8,167 nt of DNA, from positions 1 to 8,167 of the forward strand of contig CAJZDJ010000088.1 in NCBI GenBank assembly GCA_915063485.1, read 5' to 3'. How positions within the stretch are numbered: position 1 is the stretch's first letter; each line of letters starts with the position of its first letter. This stretch comes from an uncultured Actinomyces sp. (GTDB lineage: Bacteria > Actinomycetota > Actinomycetes > Actinomycetales > Actinomycetaceae). Both the position numbers and the translations under genes were made by a program. The notes below the pieces were generated by a model, which made no database searches, was not told where the DNA came from, and saw only the letters and a program-made list of their open reading frames with translations. Below, piece after piece: positions 6,251 to 8,167 of this stretch.

Positions 6251-6256
6251 ATAGGC

Positions 6257-8059
6257 ATGTCTCGTGAGCGTTCCTACCTGAACCTGGCTGCGCTGGCGGT
6301 TGTTGCCGCCCCCAATGTGATCCCCGCGCGGTTGGCCCTTCCCCAGCACCGAGACGCAGATCAGACCCTCACTGGACTGATTGACGTGCAAGGACGGCAC
6401 TGGGAAGTAATCCACACCACCAACCCCACCATTGGCGCCGCACTGATTGCGGAGTCGCGGGTGCTTAAACAGATTGGCCGGCGTGTAGACGGTGGCTACG
6501 TGGACTTTGACGTGCCGCGCCCTGAAGGTGGGGTGACTCTTCCAGACAAGTCGTATGTGCAGGTCCGTTCCCATATCCCCGGTCACCCACTAGCGATTGA
6601 ATCCCTGCGACCTGGCCCCGGACTGGCTGCCGGCCTGGGACGCGCGCTAGCTCAGCTGCATGAAATTCCCCCCACCCTGATCGAAGAGGCCGGCCTGCCA
6701 GTGCTCACTGCCGCCGATGTGCGCAGCAACTGGCAGTCTTTATTCGACGACGCTGCCATGACCGGCAAGGTTGATTCCAACCTGTTGGCCCGCTGGGAGT
6801 CGGCGCTGGATGAGGATCTGTGGTGGCGCTTCCACCCCGTGGTAGTGCACGGTGACCTGGCCGAAGAGAACATCATTACCGGCGGCGGCTCAATTTTGGC
6901 TTTCAAAGGGCTAAGCCAAATGCGTGTCGGTGACCCGGCTGAGGATCTGGCCTGGGTTTATTCCAGCGCCCCGATTGACACTTTGGATGTGATCGAGGAA
7001 GCCTATGACCGTGGCCGCATTGAGGGCGTGGATAAATACCTGCGGTTGCGCGCGGAACTGGTCAGTGAGCTGAACCTGGCGCGTTGGCTGCTGCACGGGG
7101 TGCGTACCAAGGATGACGCAATCATTGATGAAGCTGTAGAAATGCTCGAAGACCTGGCCGAGCAGGTGGGCGACGAGCTATTTGTGGAGCGCTCAAGGCC
7201 CATGGCGGTGGTGGCTTCCAACGCTTCGCCGGATATTTCCTCTGATGACGATAGCGACGACAGTGCTTATAGTGACGACAGTGCTTATAGCGACGACGGC
7301 GATGACATGTCTGGCGACAGCACTTACAGCACTGATTACGACTCTGATGCCAAAACAGTTGGTAAAGAAGCTAATTACGACGACGCCGGGAACTATGCGA
7401 GTGCTGACAGCGCAGATGAATACCACACTGCGGATGGCTACCACACTAATGCTGGAGGCCAAGACGAGTCCAGCTCTGAGATTAGGGCCGCTGAAGACTA
7501 CTACGACGATTTAGATTACGAGTCCTACTCTGGCAGCTACGGTAGCTCTTCTGGCCATGACGAAGAAAAACAGCCGGAAGCTAAGAAGTCTGAGAAGCTC
7601 AGTGTTGGCGCCCTGGGTTCAAAACTTAGCGCTAGCTTTAGTTCAAGATTCAGCGCTGGCACTTGGCGCGGGCGCGAACCCAGTACGCAAAGCAGCTCTA
7701 CCTTGGATCTAAATACCGGGGGCCGCAGCGCAAAAAGCGCACAAGATACGGTGGAGCAAACCCCGGATGTTCACAGCCCTCTCATGGGGCTTAGCGCAGC
7801 TAGCCCAGATCTAGGTTTTGACACCTCAAGCCTGGGTATTGTGCGCAGCCCGTATAGTCCCTACAGCCCATACACGCCTGCAAGTGCGCAGATCGAAATC
7901 ATCAGTGAAGAAAAAGTTACTGGCGGCGTCGACCTACTGGCCCAGCGGGAGAAGAGTGCTAAAAACCAGGCCTGGGCGCGGCGTCATACGGCCACACCAG
8001 ACACAGCCACGGAGATCTACCGCATGGACACAGCGCCGATTGAAACTGAGGAGCGCTGA
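6257..8059 (+). CDS. Phosphotransferase-fold (APH/macrolide kinase-like) protein with acidic disordered tail
   Basis: 600 residues from ATG 6257; a GTG at 6239 would add six residues but lies upstream of the likely transcription start. Residues 1 to about 325 follow the aminoglycoside/macrolide phosphotransferase family. LNLAALAVVAAPNV opens a conserved N-terminal stretch, the catalytic loop HGDLAEEN keeps its base Asp200 and Asn205, and VGDPAEDLAWV (224-234) is the family's closing motif. The metal-binding Asp of the usual IDW/LDF motif is replaced by Ala215 (SILAFKG), and the N-terminal strand reads WEVIHTT where relatives, from memory, have a basic residue. It may therefore be a weak kinase or pseudokinase. 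Residues about 329-440 are Asp/Ser/Tyr-rich, with an 18-bp repeat. The rest is Ser-rich, with SPYSPYSPYTP (531-541), and looks disordered. No signal peptide or membrane helix is seen. Antibiotic resistance should not be assumed; relatives often sit beside DNA-helicase genes. The substrate is unknown. Confidence 0.82.
   Translation: MSRERSYLNLAALAVVAAPNVIPARLALPQHRDADQTLTGLIDVQGRHWEVIHTTNPTIGAALIAESRVLKQIGRRVDGGYVDFDVPRPEGGVTLPDKSYVQVRSHIPGHPLAIESLRPGPGLAAGLGRALAQLHEIPPTLIEEAGLPVLTAADVRSNWQSLFDDAAMTGKVDSNLLARWESALDEDLWWRFHPVVVHGDLAEENIITGGGSILAFKGLSQMRVGDPAEDLAWVYSSAPIDTLDVIEEAYDRGRIEGVDKYLRLRAELVSELNLARWLLHGVRTKDDAIIDEAVEMLEDLAEQVGDELFVERSRPMAVVASNASPDISSDDDSDDSAYSDDSAYSDDGDDMSGDSTYSTDYDSDAKTVGKEANYDDAGNYASADSADEYHTADGYHTNAGGQDESSSEIRAAEDYYDDLDYESYSGSYGSSSGHDEEKQPEAKKSEKLSVGALGSKLSASFSSRFSAGTWRGREPSTQSSSTLDLNTGGRSAKSAQDTVEQTPDVHSPLMGLSAASPDLGFDTSSLGIVRSPYSPYSPYTPASAQIEIISEEKVTGGVDLLAQREKSAKNQAWARRHTATPDTATEIYRMDTAPIETEER
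7253..7300 (+). repeat. 18-bp tandem repeat encoding SDDSAY
   Basis: Units are 7253-7270 and 7271-7288 (one base different, agcgacgacagtgcttat) and a partial third at 7289-7300. It is in frame at the start of the acidic tail. One silent difference between the two full units suggests a fairly recent duplication. Confidence 0.85.
7847..7879 (+). repeat. SPY tripeptide repeat near the C terminus
   Basis: Three SPY units followed by TP (residues 531-541), encoded by different synonymous codons (agc/agt, ccg/ccc/cca, tat/tac), so the peptide repeat has been kept by selection or is old. Pro-directed Ser and Tyr in a disordered tail could be phosphorylation or peptide-binding sites; this is inference. 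Confidence 0.7.
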
Positions 8060-8074
8060 GCTTGCCGGCTCAGC
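8055..8074 (+). terminator. Hairpin overlapping the phosphotransferase-like gene stop
   Basis: GCTGAGC (8055-8061) pairs perfectly with GCTCAGC (8068-8074) across a six-base loop. The stem includes the TGA stop (8057-8059) and is followed by ATTTGATAACT, a weak T-tract. The position fits a transcript end, but the poor T-run means it may be a weak terminator or an mRNA-end stabiliser. Confidence 0.45.
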
Positions 8075-8084
8075 ATTTGATAAC

Positions 8085-8114
8085 TGTGGGTCACATTTTG
8101 AAATGCCGCCCACA
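8085..8114. other. Second hairpin downstream
   Basis: TGTGGG (8085-8090) pairs with CCCACA (8109-8114), with an inner CATTT/AAATG pairing (8094-8098 and 8101-8105) across a symmetric three-base internal loop. No T-tract follows. It could act together with the stop-overlapping hairpin as a transcript end. Confidence 0.4.
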
Positions 8115-8134
8115 AATACTGACATTTCATCCCT

Positions 8135-8167
8135 TCCCTATAAAACCCCATGGAATTTTTATAGGGA
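8135..8167. repeat. 11-bp perfect inverted repeat at the window edge
   Basis: TCCCTATAAAA (8135-8145) and TTTTATAGGGA (8157-8167) are exact reverse complements around an 11-base centre that contains CCATGG. The right arm ends with the last base of the window, so the structure may extend. The AT-rich arms contain TATAAA on both strands. It could be an operator with overlapping promoters, a hairpin or a mobile-element end; nothing in the window decides. Confidence 0.7.

Larger units (their letters stand above)
5686..6256. other. 571-base divergent intergenic region
   Basis: It separates tadA (-) from the phosphotransferase-like gene (+), so both are controlled from here. The half next to tadA (about 5740-5880) is AT-rich and a likely promoter area, though no clear -35/-10 pair for tadA could be picked. 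From about 5890 to 6180 it is very rich in C on the plus strand (39 C to 12 G over 5931-6000) and carries two G-quadruplex motifs and a 23-bp repeat. Open frames here (5831-6052 +, 5858-6151 -) are low-complexity Pro/Arg- or Gly/Trp-rich readings of this skew and do not look like genes. Confidence 0.85.

Noticed and set aside
6257..8059. Annotation as an antibiotic-resistance kinase
   Set aside because: The fold alone does not show substrate, a key metal-binding residue is missing, and no resistance context is present.
1..8167. tRNA, rRNA, transposase or phage genes
   Set aside because: None seen; all long frames belong to the genes listed or are antisense shadows.

Overview
The window looks like chromosome from a moderately GC-rich actinobacterium. 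The Tad gene order and the short pilin starting RGDVPGW recall the Actinomyces/Cellulomonas side of the phylum, but this is inferred from gene content and family memory only, and the species is not known.

Layout. (1) At 3-992 (+) is the 3' part of a gene for a fused double-ATPase ABC protein of YbhF type. The tail of the first ABC domain, a Ser/Thr/Gln/Ala/Pro repeat linker and a complete second ABC domain are visible. (2) At 1012-5685 (-) is a compact seven-gene Tad (tight adherence, Flp pilus) operon, in transcription order tadA ATPase, tadB and tadC platform proteins, a 66-residue Flp-like pilin, two TadE-like pseudopilins with a Gly/Glu+5 cleavage motif, and a TadG/Rv3654c-like membrane protein. 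Most junctions overlap or are a few bases apart. The exception is a 63-base gap with a hairpin and a strong ribosome binding site in front of the pilin. (3) At 5686-6256 is a 571-base divergent intergenic region, AT-rich next to tadA and then very C-rich on the plus strand, holding two canonical G-quadruplex motifs (G-rich strand = the tad sense strand) and a 23-bp repeat with palindromes. (4) At 6257-8059 (+) is a 600-residue protein: an aminoglycoside/macrolide phosphotransferase-fold domain followed by a long Asp/Ser/Tyr-rich tail. Its ATG lies 6 bases after a TANNNT -10 box, which suggests a leaderless mRNA. (5) At 8060-8167 is non-coding sequence with a stop-overlapping hairpin, a second hairpin and an 11-bp perfect inverted repeat cut off exactly at the window end.

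How the genes work together. TadA would power a TadB/TadC inner-membrane platform that assembles the small pilin, with the TadE-like proteins as minor pilins. No prepilin peptidase and no CpaE/Ssd-like partner is in the window; the latter usually precedes tadA in actinobacteria, and here the divergent region sits in that place. The ABC gene converges on the tad operon with 19 bases between stop codons. It and the phosphotransferase-like gene have no evident functional link to the pilus.

The points most worth a second look are the G-quadruplex-rich region upstream of the pilus operon, the phosphotransferase-like protein that has lost its metal-binding aspartate and carries a disordered acidic tail, and the pilin without Glu+5. 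I do not see a clearly new defence or mobile system.
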